A stretch of DNA of 48,894 bases from Paludibacteraceae bacterium (GTDB taxonomy: Bacteria > Bacteroidota > Bacteroidia > Bacteroidales > Paludibacteraceae): the NCBI GenBank assembly GCA_024401455.1, contig JAKSLA010000021.1, forward strand, positions 1 through 48,894, in the 5' to 3' direction. The notes under the pieces were generated by a model. The model worked only from the letters and a program-made list of their open reading frames with translations, was not told the origin of the DNA and ran no database searches. The first letter of the stretch is position 1. Each line of letters opens with the position of its first letter. Positions 41,667 through 48,894 of this stretch are shown here, piece by piece. Made by a program: the position numbers and the translations under genes.

Positions 41667-44417
41667 ATGCCAACACCATATTCATTTATAATAATAAATG
41701 GCGAACCCAAGGCTTTACAAATAGACTATTTTGCTATTGGTAATAATGGAGCCTACGATGTTCGGTTTAGGAATAATCCAACGATCTATCATTATCGAAC
41801 TAGTAGTGTTGTGTGGATTAAAGAAAGTACGTGGCATGATCATGAACAATGTAAGGTGTATGTTGGTGGTAAGGAACAATATGGCATTACCGATATTCGT
41901 TCGTTTCAGCAAGATGATAAGCGTCATTGGCGTATAACATACAAGAATGGGTATGTTCGTGATTATATGCACGGAACTATAAAAGTCAATGAGTCCTGTT
42001 TGGCAGATAAAGTAGCTAAAAATGTCTTTGAATATCTGAAACGCGTTGCGCGAACGAATGAATTGGGCAAGGATAAGGAGAATGGAGGAATTTTGTCGAC
42101 AATATATGAAAAAATTATATTTTTGGAACCTGGACTATCTATTGCGCCATATCTAAATCCCAATAAGATTAAAGTCGCAAAAAGGAAATCGGTAGATCTC
42201 GTTTTCCCTTTTGGATGTAATGCGAGCCAGTTCAAAGCTGTTACAACTGCGTTTGAGAATCAGATTAGCGTAATACAAGGCCCTCCTGGGACAGGGAAAA
42301 CGCAGACCATTCTCAATATCATTGCCAATTTGGTGATGCGGCAGAAGAGTGTCCTTGTCGTGTCAAACAATAATTCTGCAACGGCAAATGTGTTGGAGAA
42401 ATTAGAGAAGAACAATTTTGGTTTTATTGCGGCCGCATTGGGTAGCAATGAAAACAAGGCTTTTTTTATTGAGAATCAAAAGCCAATACCGGAAGAACTT
42501 CAAAACTGGAAATGTCCGAAGAATTATGCAAAACAGCAGAATAGCGACCTTGTATCTATCAAAAGACAGTTAGAAGGAGTATTTCAAAATCAAGAAATTG
42601 TAGCTCGTTCAAGGCAAGAAATGAAAGACATAGAACTTGAATGGGAGCATTTCAAGAAAGATAATAATGTAGATGAGAATACATTCTCTTTGGAGAAGAC
42701 TATTCCATCAAGTAGGCTAATGTCCCTGTGGCTTCAATATCAGGCTTTTGCTGAAGATGAGAAACTGGTAAACAAAAATATCTTTAGCAAACTATGGAAT
42801 TCCATAAGATGGAGGTGGTTGAACTTCGCTCGTAAGTTTATGTTGGGGGTACGATCAGAATTGACAAAGGAGCATCTGCAAGAGACGATAGTTGAATTGC
42901 AGGCTCTTTTCTACAAAGCACGTATATCTGAACTAAAGAATGCTATCGCAAAGGCAGAGGCTGAACTGAAAGATGTTGATGCTAATTATCTGATGAAAAC
43001 TCTGTCTTCAATTTCGATTGACAGGTTTAAAGATGCGCTATATGACAAGTATATTAATGTCAAACGACAACCATTGGAAGATGTGTCCGAAATCAAAAAA
43101 ATGGGAGCATCTTTTTGTGAACAGTATCCAGTTGTATTGAGTACAACATTTTCCTCAAGACAGGCTGTTGCTGATGGCGTGATCTTTGATTATATCATTA
43201 TGGATGAGGCTTCTCAGGTTTCAATAGAAACTGGTGCTTTGGCTCTTTCTTGTGCTTATAATGCAGTCATTGTTGGCGACAATCTTCAATTGCCCAATGT
43301 CGTTACTGATGAAGACAGAAGCAGACTTACTGTTATATTTGATGAGTTTAAGATAGCACGAGGATATAATGGAGCTGATTACAGTTTCCTTGAATCAGTT
43401 TGTAATATCATTCCTAATGTTGAGCAAACATTGTTACGAGAACATTATCGTTGCCATCCGAAGATTATCAATTTCTGCAACCAAAAGTTCTATGGTGGTA
43501 ATCTGCTAATAATGACTTCTGATAATGGAGAGGAAAATGTACTGAGTGCTATTCATACAGTTCCAGGTAATCATCGTAGGGGATTCTATAACCAGAGAGA
43601 AATAGATGTTGTAGGTCAAGAGGTCTTGCCGCATGTTAGTAACTCTGATATTGGTATCATTACTCCATACAATGCCCAAGTTGCTGAATTTAATCGTCAG
43701 TTACCACAAATAGAAGCTGCAACAATCCACAAGTACCAAGGAAGAGAAAAAGATTGTATCATTATGAGCGTAGTCGATGATCAAATTACAGAGTTTAGTG
43801 ATAATCCTAATCTCATAAATGTTGCAATATCTCGAGCCAAGAAGCAATTCTTCATTGTTTTGACTGGTAATGAGCAAGAACGCCATGGCGTAATTAGTGA
43901 TCTCATTGAGTATATCAGATACAACAATTTTTCAGTTAGCCAAAGTCGTATTAGGTCTATTTTTGATTATCTGTATAATCAATATACGGAGCAGCGAATA
44001 GCATTGTTGTCCCAATCTAATAACATATCTGAATACGATTCGGAAAATCTGACCTATAAGTTATTGACTGATATTGTATTAGAATATCCAGAATTACGTC
44101 ATCTGCATGTTTTGTGTCATATACCGATGCGCGGAATATTATCAGATTTCTCAATGTTGAATGAAGAAGAAAGACAATATGTATCCCATTCTGCTACGCA
44201 TTTAGACTTTCTAATAATAAATAGAGTTACAAAACGACCATTGTTGGCGATTGAAACTGATGGATACTCATATCATAATGACCGTACAGAACAGTATAGG
44301 CGTGATAAAATGAAAAACCATATACTTGAAGTTTATGGGTTACCTCTTCTTCGATTGTCAACCACAGGTAGTGGGGAGAAGAAAATGGTTGTTGATGCTT
44401 TGAGAAATGTTGTTTAA
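41667..44417 (+). CDS. Upf1-like superfamily 1 helicase with C-terminal PD-(D/E)XK-like nuclease domain
   Basis: This is a 916-aa fusion. Residues 1-165 are an unrecognised strand-rich N-terminal domain. The helicase core has the Q region NASQFKAV, Walker A QGPPGTGKTQT (204-214), Walker B IIMDEASQ, motif III VGDNLQLPNV, motif IV REHYRCHPKIINFC, motif V HKYQGREKDCIIM and motif VI NVAISRAKKQFF. The last 120 residues look like a DUF559/DUF2726/Vsr-type nuclease: LDFLIIN (Asp847), then LLAIETDGYSYH (Glu863, Asp865), RRDKMKNHIL and GLPLLRLST. It probably translocates on RNA or DNA and cuts. The gene looks AT-richer than its surroundings and is coupled to a Sel1 gene. A defence role is inferred. 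Confidence 0.88.
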   Translation: MPTPYSFIIINGEPKALQIDYFAIGNNGAYDVRFRNNPTIYHYRTSSVVWIKESTWHDHEQCKVYVGGKEQYGITDIRSFQQDDKRHWRITYKNGYVRDYMHGTIKVNESCLADKVAKNVFEYLKRVARTNELGKDKENGGILSTIYEKIIFLEPGLSIAPYLNPNKIKVAKRKSVDLVFPFGCNASQFKAVTTAFENQISVIQGPPGTGKTQTILNIIANLVMRQKSVLVVSNNNSATANVLEKLEKNNFGFIAAALGSNENKAFFIENQKPIPEELQNWKCPKNYAKQQNSDLVSIKRQLEGVFQNQEIVARSRQEMKDIELEWEHFKKDNNVDENTFSLEKTIPSSRLMSLWLQYQAFAEDEKLVNKNIFSKLWNSIRWRWLNFARKFMLGVRSELTKEHLQETIVELQALFYKARISELKNAIAKAEAELKDVDANYLMKTLSSISIDRFKDALYDKYINVKRQPLEDVSEIKKMGASFCEQYPVVLSTTFSSRQAVADGVIFDYIIMDEASQVSIETGALALSCAYNAVIVGDNLQLPNVVTDEDRSRLTVIFDEFKIARGYNGADYSFLESVCNIIPNVEQTLLREHYRCHPKIINFCNQKFYGGNLLIMTSDNGEENVLSAIHTVPGNHRRGFYNQREIDVVGQEVLPHVSNSDIGIITPYNAQVAEFNRQLPQIEAATIHKYQGREKDCIIMSVVDDQITEFSDNPNLINVAISRAKKQFFIVLTGNEQERHGVISDLIEYIRYNNFSVSQSRIRSIFDYLYNQYTEQRIALLSQSNNISEYDSENLTYKLLTDIVLEYPELRHLHVLCHIPMRGILSDFSMLNEEERQYVSHSATHLDFLIINRVTKRPLLAIETDGYSYHNDRTEQYRRDKMKNHILEVYGLPLLRLSTTGSGEKKMVVDALRNVV

Positions 44418-45165
44418 AGAAATTGAGATAGGAGAATTTATGGAAAACATTTTAACCCACATTTGCCAATTCGATATATGTACGAAAAATCGGGAGCATT
44501 ACTTCTTCAACAAGAAAGAGGGAAAATGGGAAACTTGTGTTGGGGTTGGCTTCCCTCATGAAAAAATAGAGGCAAACTACGATTATTATGTCTATGATCA
44601 GAACGAAGGATGGAACATTTATTATGCCTTTGTGGAGTTCGACAATCTTGAACTTGATTACATGGAATATGTCATCGACAAACCCTATGAGAGGGTGCTG
44701 ATTCCGATGCCTGCTGCAATTAAGGAAGAAGTGTTGAGTTGTGTGATGGAAATGAAGAGTTTGGAAATAAGTGAGGAAGATGAAATATTCAGTACTATCC
44801 TGAATGCCATAATTGAAAATGGATATGTGAGCAAACCCAATAGTGACGAAGCAGAGTTAAATGCGACAAACGACATTGAGCAATGTTACCAAAAAGGGTT
44901 GGCTTTTTGGAATGGGGAAGGTTGTCCTGAGAACAAGGAACGCGCTATGCCATGGCTGAAGAAAGCCGCTGATGCAGGACACACCGATGCCGAGTACATG
45001 ATGGCCTATGCCTATTCTTTAGGGCAAGGTGTGGAAGTCATCGACTATACGAAAGCGGTTACATGGGCGGCAAGAGCGACAAAAAAAGGGTGTGCCTATG
45101 CTGAAACTTTAATGCTGCATTTGCAAAGCTGTGGATATGAACCCGACGAAGATTGCTTGAATTGA
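44407..45165 (+). CDS. Sel1-repeat protein coupled to the helicase
   Basis: This is a 252-aa protein from the ATG at 44407, which overlaps the helicase end by 11 nt. The ATG at 44440 (MENILTHICQF) would give 241 aa. The N-terminal 120 residues are an unrecognised acidic, Tyr-rich domain (FVEFDNLELDYMEYVIDKPY). The C-terminal part has about two Sel1 units (ERAMPWLKKAADAGHTDAEY, AVTWAARATKKGCAYAE), which usually mediate protein contacts. The overlap suggests translational coupling and a shared job with the helicase-nuclease. No enzymatic motif is visible. Confidence 0.78.
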   Translation: MLFKEIEIGEFMENILTHICQFDICTKNREHYFFNKKEGKWETCVGVGFPHEKIEANYDYYVYDQNEGWNIYYAFVEFDNLELDYMEYVIDKPYERVLIPMPAAIKEEVLSCVMEMKSLEISEEDEIFSTILNAIIENGYVSKPNSDEAELNATNDIEQCYQKGLAFWNGEGCPENKERAMPWLKKAADAGHTDAEYMMAYAYSLGQGVEVIDYTKAVTWAARATKKGCAYAETLMLHLQSCGYEPDEDCLN

Positions 45166-45169
45166 ATGG

Positions 45170-45200
45170 TTGGATTGTCTCGATAATAATTGTATTTTTG
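45170..45200 (+). promoter_or_regulatory. Promoter of the thioredoxin-like gene
   Basis: TTG (45170-45172), a 20-nt spacer and TATTTTTG (45193-45200). The leader to the ATG at 45263 is about 60 nt. Confidence 0.6.
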
Positions 45201-45262
45201 TAAATTGCAGAGTGATTTCTTTTATAGAGTTATAAATCATTGTTAGCCACTAATTTACGAAG

Positions 45263-45754
45263 ATGGACAAATCAGTAAAAAAAATATTCGTTTTATTAAT
45301 TATCATTGTATTGGGATGTTTGTATCCTTATATAAAACCGAATAAAACAGAGACGCCTGTTCCTAAACCAGTAGAGACTAAGAAGTTGGAGAAATGGGGG
45401 GATGGAAAGGTTACGGTAATTACAGAAAAAGAGTTTTGCGAACAGATTGCGGATTACAAGCGTGCCAAAAACACCTTTATCGGCAAAGGACCGTCGTTTA
45501 TTTTGGTATGTGCCACATGGTGCAAGCCATGTAGAGAGTTCGTCTCCATTTACGAAGAAATGGCCCGTGTTATACCGGATGTTCGATTCTACAAATTGGA
45601 TTGGGACAAAAATCAAGACTTGGTTGATGCCTATGAAATCAAAGGAATACCATTCCTTTTGTATGGTAATGAATCGGAACTCAAAGAAATAGAAAGGGAA
45701 GATATGATCGAAGAAGTAAAGAAGTTAAACCCTAAGGTAATCTATGTTGATTAG
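45263..45754 (+). CDS. Membrane-anchored thioredoxin-like protein
   Basis: This is a 163-aa thioredoxin-fold protein. The active site is CATWCKPC, with the redox pair Cys87 and Cys90, and the cis-Pro loop is IKGIPFLL. The N-terminus is a single hydrophobic segment ending in VLGC (Cys19), which could be a lipobox or a membrane anchor, followed by a Pro/Lys linker. The thioredoxin domain would then face the periplasm and reduce or isomerise disulfides. It has its own promoter and convergent orientation to the M16 gene. Confidence 0.88.
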   Translation: MDKSVKKIFVLLIIIVLGCLYPYIKPNKTETPVPKPVETKKLEKWGDGKVTVITEKEFCEQIADYKRAKNTFIGKGPSFILVCATWCKPCREFVSIYEEMARVIPDVRFYKLDWDKNQDLVDAYEIKGIPFLLYGNESELKEIEREDMIEEVKKLNPKVIYVD

Positions 45755-45824
45755 TCCCCTTGTCCTTGTTTTGTCGATTAAGTCTCAATACTTTACAATA
45801 ACGTCACATTTGTGACTTGAAGCA

Positions 45825-45862
45825 TAAAAACAGAGGCGTATCAAAAAGAAATGATACGCCTC
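45825..45862 (-). terminator. Rho-independent terminator of the M16 peptidase gene
   Basis: GAGGCGTATC (45833-45842) pairs with GATACGCCTC (45853-45862). The A-run to the left gives a T-run on the minus strand. Confidence 0.9.
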
Positions 45863-45884
45863 TTGATGGGTTTAGAGATGCTGC

Positions 45885-48689
45885 TTATTTGCTTTGTGGT
45901 TTCATCACCACCTCAATGATATTCTTTTGTTCCACCAATTGGTTGAGCACATTTTGAAGCTTTTTAGGTGTCATTCCCTCAACCACACGCATGTAGTCTT
46001 TGGTCATGTCGTCACCGTCCTTGTAGTAGGCGACGAGGGTGTTCAACCACCAACGGTTCTCCTGTTGGTTGGCTTGGAAGTTGTTGCTCAAGTTTTCCTT
46101 CACCTTTTGGAAGTCAGATGCCTTCGGACCGTTTTTGCAGATAGAATCGACCTCGCTGTGAATCAAGGCGATCATCTTCTCCTGCAGTTTGGGGTCAGTG
46201 TCAAACGACATTTGGAGGGTTGCCGTTTGGACGGGTTTGCTGGCAACACTTCCACGGGTGCTAACGCCATAAGTGCCGCCTTCCTGTTCGCGTAGCGAAT
46301 CGGTATAGCGCATACGAAGGATGTCTGCTATCATGCCCATTGCCACACGATTTTCCAGCGTGTAATCCATCTTTCCGTTGTAGAGAACGTAATTGGATGC
46401 CTTGTCCACCTTCAATTCTTTCTCAAAATAGTTCTTCACGTTGCCTTGAGCCAAGCGGATGCCTTGGTCTTTCCAGTTCTCCAATTTGCCTTGTTGCTTG
46501 ATGCCACCAAGGTAGGTGAGTACCCAAGGCTTTATTTTCTCCTCGTCGATGTTTCCTACCAAATATACGGTGAAATCGGCTGGATTTTCAAAGCGTTTTT
46601 GGAAGAGTTGCAAGGCTGTCTTCTGGTCGGCACTGTTCAGTTGTTCCATATCGAACGGACGGGTACGCTTGTTGTGCATGTTTATCGTCGTCTTGATGCT
46701 GTCCGAAAAAGCCGAGTTCGGGTCTAACACTTTGTTTGTCAAGTACGTCTTGTATTGATTATAAAGAGCCGTATAGCATTCGTTGTCTTCACGAACGGAG
46801 GTGAAGTAGAGGTAGAAGAGTTGCAGCAGCGTCTCTACATCCTTGACGGAGGAGTTGCCCGATAGCGTCTCTTCGTATGAGCCGACGGAAGGTGCGATGG
46901 AAACGACCTTTCCAGCCAATTTCTTGCTCAAGTCGATCATGTTGAACTCGCCCAGTCCGTTGTTCTCAACCACAGACGTGCAGAGTTGGGCGGACGGCAA
47001 ATCATTCACGTTGTCAATCATGGAAAGACCACCTTCGCTGTAGGCATAGAGCAGCACTTCGTCTTCTTTCAATGTGGTAGGCTTGAGCACTACACGCATT
47101 CCGTTGGAGAGCGTCCAGACTTTGGCACCGAGAGAGGCGTTTTGCTCCACTTTCTTGATTTTGCCTTTTTTAGGCATCTTTTTGATCAACGAGCCACCCA
47201 AATCCTTCTCGGCGTAAGGTTCAATCACTTGCCCTCTTGTATTCTCGATTGCAGAGAGAACCTCTTTTTCGGATGGTAACTGAGCCGCGTTCTTTTCTGC
47301 GCCTGAAATCATTACCGTCATATTCTCTTCGCCGATATATTTCTTGGCAATTTCGTTGATGTGCTCCAAAGAGATGGCGGGCAATACATTTTGAGCAGTC
47401 CGGAACTCCCATTCGATGCCTGGAACAGGCTCAAAGTGAAGGAAGTTGCCGATGTATTCTTGAACGTAAGCGTTGTTCTTCGTCTTGTTTCGCTCGTTGT
47501 AAGCCTTCTCTATGCGGCTGTGCATATCAATTATCGCACGATCCAATTCGCTTTGAGTAAAGCCGAAGCGTCTCATTCTTTCGGCCTCGATGAGTAGGGT
47601 GTTCAGGGCCTCCTTTTCGTGCCCGTCGTGAGCGATGGCCAGCAAGGTGAAGGCGTCTTTCGTGCGGACGAGTTCGTCGTATTCTGCATAAGCGCTTGCG
47701 ATGGGCGCATCAGCCTTTTGGCAGATTTCGTCCAATCGTTGTCCCAGCATTCTGCCAATCAAACTTTGATAAATGGATGCCACATAACCGACGAACGATG
47801 CCTTTACGCGGTCAGGTTGCGGGTCGTGTCTGAAACTTACGTCGATGCGAGTCTGACGAGCCTCTGGATCGGTGATGATGGCTACGATAGGGTCGGAGTT
47901 GTTCTCCAAGTTGAAGTAGGGACGTTGGGCGGGATTGACCGGCTTGGGCACATCGGTAAAGAGGCGGTGAAGTTTGTTCTCCACCGAATCCACATTTACG
48001 TCGCCCACGATGACCAATCCTTGCAAATCAGGGCGATACCACTTCTTGTAAAAGTGGCGCAACGTCTCAGGCTTGAAGTTGTTGATGACGGCCGTGTCGC
48101 CTATCACGTCACGCTTCGCATATTGAGAATTGCGAAAGAGGATCGGCAACGATTTGGACCAGATGCGTCGGTTGGCATTGGCCCTTGTGCGCCACTCTTC
48201 GCGGATGACGCCGCGCTCTTTGTCGATTTCGTCCGGTTCCATCGTGATGAAGCCCGACCAGTCGTGTAGGACGAGTAGGGCAGTATCGACGATTCCTGCC
48301 CGATTGGTAGGGACGGCTGTCAAGTTGTAAACCGTTTGGTCCAATGAGGTGTAGGCGTTGATGTTAGCACCGAATTTCACACCGATGGTCTCAAAGTAGT
48401 TGATGAGCGATTTGCCGGGAAAATTGGTCGTGCCGTTGAAGGCGATATGTTCAAGGAAGTGGGCCAAGCCGTTTTGGCTGTCCTCTTCCAGGATCGCACC
48501 TACATCTTGTACTATATAAAAGTCGGCACGCTCGGGCACCACGTCGTTATGTCTAATATAGTAGGTCAAGCCGTTCTCCAAAATGCCGTAACGCAAGGCT
48601 GGATCCATCGGGAGCGGAGCGTGGGCGTCTTGGGCAAACGCACCTATGGCCATTAAGGCGAGCAGGGCTGTTGAAAATCTTTTTTTCAT
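45885..48689 (-). CDS. M16 family (pitrilysin-like) zinc protease
   Basis: This is a 934-aa two-domain M16 protease. A signal peptide (MKKRFSTALLALMAIGAFAQ) sends it to the periplasm. The inverted zinc motif HxxEH is LAHFLEHIAFNGT (His77, Glu80, His81), with the distal Glu in ERGVIREEW (about residue 155). The length and the second, inactive M16 half match the family of Bacteroidota pitrilysins (about 930-950 aa). It degrades peptides of moderate size. It ends at a terminator and starts about 205 nt from the window end. Confidence 0.94.
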   Translation of the reverse strand: MKKRFSTALLALMAIGAFAQDAHAPLPMDPALRYGILENGLTYYIRHNDVVPERADFYIVQDVGAILEEDSQNGLAHFLEHIAFNGTTNFPGKSLINYFETIGVKFGANINAYTSLDQTVYNLTAVPTNRAGIVDTALLVLHDWSGFITMEPDEIDKERGVIREEWRTRANANRRIWSKSLPILFRNSQYAKRDVIGDTAVINNFKPETLRHFYKKWYRPDLQGLVIVGDVNVDSVENKLHRLFTDVPKPVNPAQRPYFNLENNSDPIVAIITDPEARQTRIDVSFRHDPQPDRVKASFVGYVASIYQSLIGRMLGQRLDEICQKADAPIASAYAEYDELVRTKDAFTLLAIAHDGHEKEALNTLLIEAERMRRFGFTQSELDRAIIDMHSRIEKAYNERNKTKNNAYVQEYIGNFLHFEPVPGIEWEFRTAQNVLPAISLEHINEIAKKYIGEENMTVMISGAEKNAAQLPSEKEVLSAIENTRGQVIEPYAEKDLGGSLIKKMPKKGKIKKVEQNASLGAKVWTLSNGMRVVLKPTTLKEDEVLLYAYSEGGLSMIDNVNDLPSAQLCTSVVENNGLGEFNMIDLSKKLAGKVVSIAPSVGSYEETLSGNSSVKDVETLLQLFYLYFTSVREDNECYTALYNQYKTYLTNKVLDPNSAFSDSIKTTINMHNKRTRPFDMEQLNSADQKTALQLFQKRFENPADFTVYLVGNIDEEKIKPWVLTYLGGIKQQGKLENWKDQGIRLAQGNVKNYFEKELKVDKASNYVLYNGKMDYTLENRVAMGMIADILRMRYTDSLREQEGGTYGVSTRGSVASKPVQTATLQMSFDTDPKLQEKMIALIHSEVDSICKNGPKASDFQKVKENLSNNFQANQQENRWWLNTLVAYYKDGDDMTKDYMRVVEGMTPKKLQNVLNQLVEQKNIIEVVMKPQSK

Positions 48690-48711
48690 TCGTTATAATA
48701 TTTGTTCTTTG

Positions 48712-48719
48712 CAAAGTTA
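48712..48719 (-). promoter_or_regulatory. -7 box for the M16 peptidase gene
   Basis: Minus strand TAACTTTG lies 23 nt before the start. The -33 spacing is not ideal. Confidence 0.5.
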
Positions 48720-48894
48720 GAAACTTTCAGAGATGAACGGGTGCCAATTTATAATTAAAAACTCTTTGCTTATCGAAAAAAAGACTAAGAAATTGTTTAA
48801 ATTTAGTTTAAAATCTTTTAAGATGCAAACCAACTACACAACCAAACAAACTAGCCGATCAACTCATCTTGCACCGACACCTCAATCTCGGCGT

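Noticed and set aside
45803-45816. GTCACATTTGTGAC dyad, considered as a Crp/Fnr operator
   Set aside because: The half-sites are in the inverted order and too close for a Crp site, and it lies between convergent gene ends rather than in a promoter.
47619-48269. 216-aa open frame opposite the M16 protease
   Set aside because: Shadow of the M16 coding sequence with no promoter or domain.
1-48894. Search for tRNA, rRNA, CRISPR arrays, transposases and integrases
   Set aside because: No tRNA T-loop or acceptor patterns, rRNA-like stretches, regularly spaced repeats or transposase/integrase motifs were seen on reading. A covariance or profile search could still find something short.

Overview
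The window looks like chromosomal DNA of a member of the Bacteroidales (Bacteroidota). The signs are Bacteroidota-specific families (DUF3078, DUF4270, DUF5063, a truncated GT5 'glycogen/starch synthase', an S16 protein with a long Ala-rich tail), lipoproteins and outer-membrane barrels behind lipobox or Sec signal peptides, almost no Shine-Dalgarno sequences, and many copies of the Bacteroidota promoter type (TTTG or TTG, about 19-20 nt, TAnnTTTG). I cannot name the genus. No rRNA, tRNA, CRISPR array or intact transposase was seen.

Layout. 1-5.8 kb: a TPR protein on the minus strand, then a DUF3078 barrel, a HAD phosphatase and a 37-kDa-type nucleoid-associated protein. 5.9-8.9 kb: four consecutive Crp/Fnr-family regulators in two promoter-led pairs. 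8.9-12.1 kb: an outer-membrane barrel coupled to a radical SAM/SPASM protein, then two related small barrels. 12.2-16.2 kb: panC-panD on the minus strand, divergent from a truncated glycogen-synthase-like protein and a DUF4270 lipoprotein. 16.2-17.7 kb: two paired membrane proteins. 17.7-18.7 kb: about 1 kb without a convincing gene. 18.7-23.4 kb: a GT2 glycosyltransferase, a hypothetical protein, a TSCPD protein, truA and a lipoprotein. 23.5-26.4 kb: a three-gene nucleotide-sugar operon (aminotransferase, N-acetyltransferase, oxidoreductase) resembling WbpE/WbpD/WbpB. 26.4-29.8 kb: a small exported protein, DUF5063, a DEDD exonuclease and a PurF-like protein that lacks the N-terminal catalytic Cys. 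30.0-31.4 kb: an AAA ATPase/DUF234 gene bracketed by two 37-bp palindrome-rich direct repeats. 31.5-41.3 kb: an MBL hydrolase, an M13 peptidase, a GPH-type sugar symporter, an exported hypothetical protein, rpsP, tex and a universal-stress-type protein. 41.5-45.2 kb: an AT-rich accessory-looking block of a long hairpin, a Upf1-like helicase fused to a PD-(D/E)XK-like nuclease, and a Sel1-repeat protein. 45.2-48.7 kb: an anchored thioredoxin and an M16 protease.

How the parts fit. Most of the window is household chromosome: coenzyme A precursor synthesis, tRNA modification, translation, envelope assembly and proteolysis. The less ordinary parts are the Crp/Fnr quartet, the repeat-bracketed ATPase, the helicase-nuclease plus Sel1 pair (a defence candidate), the PurF homologue without its glutaminase nucleophile, and a family of GC-rich intergenic dyads. 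All functions are inferred from reading the sequence. No database search was run.
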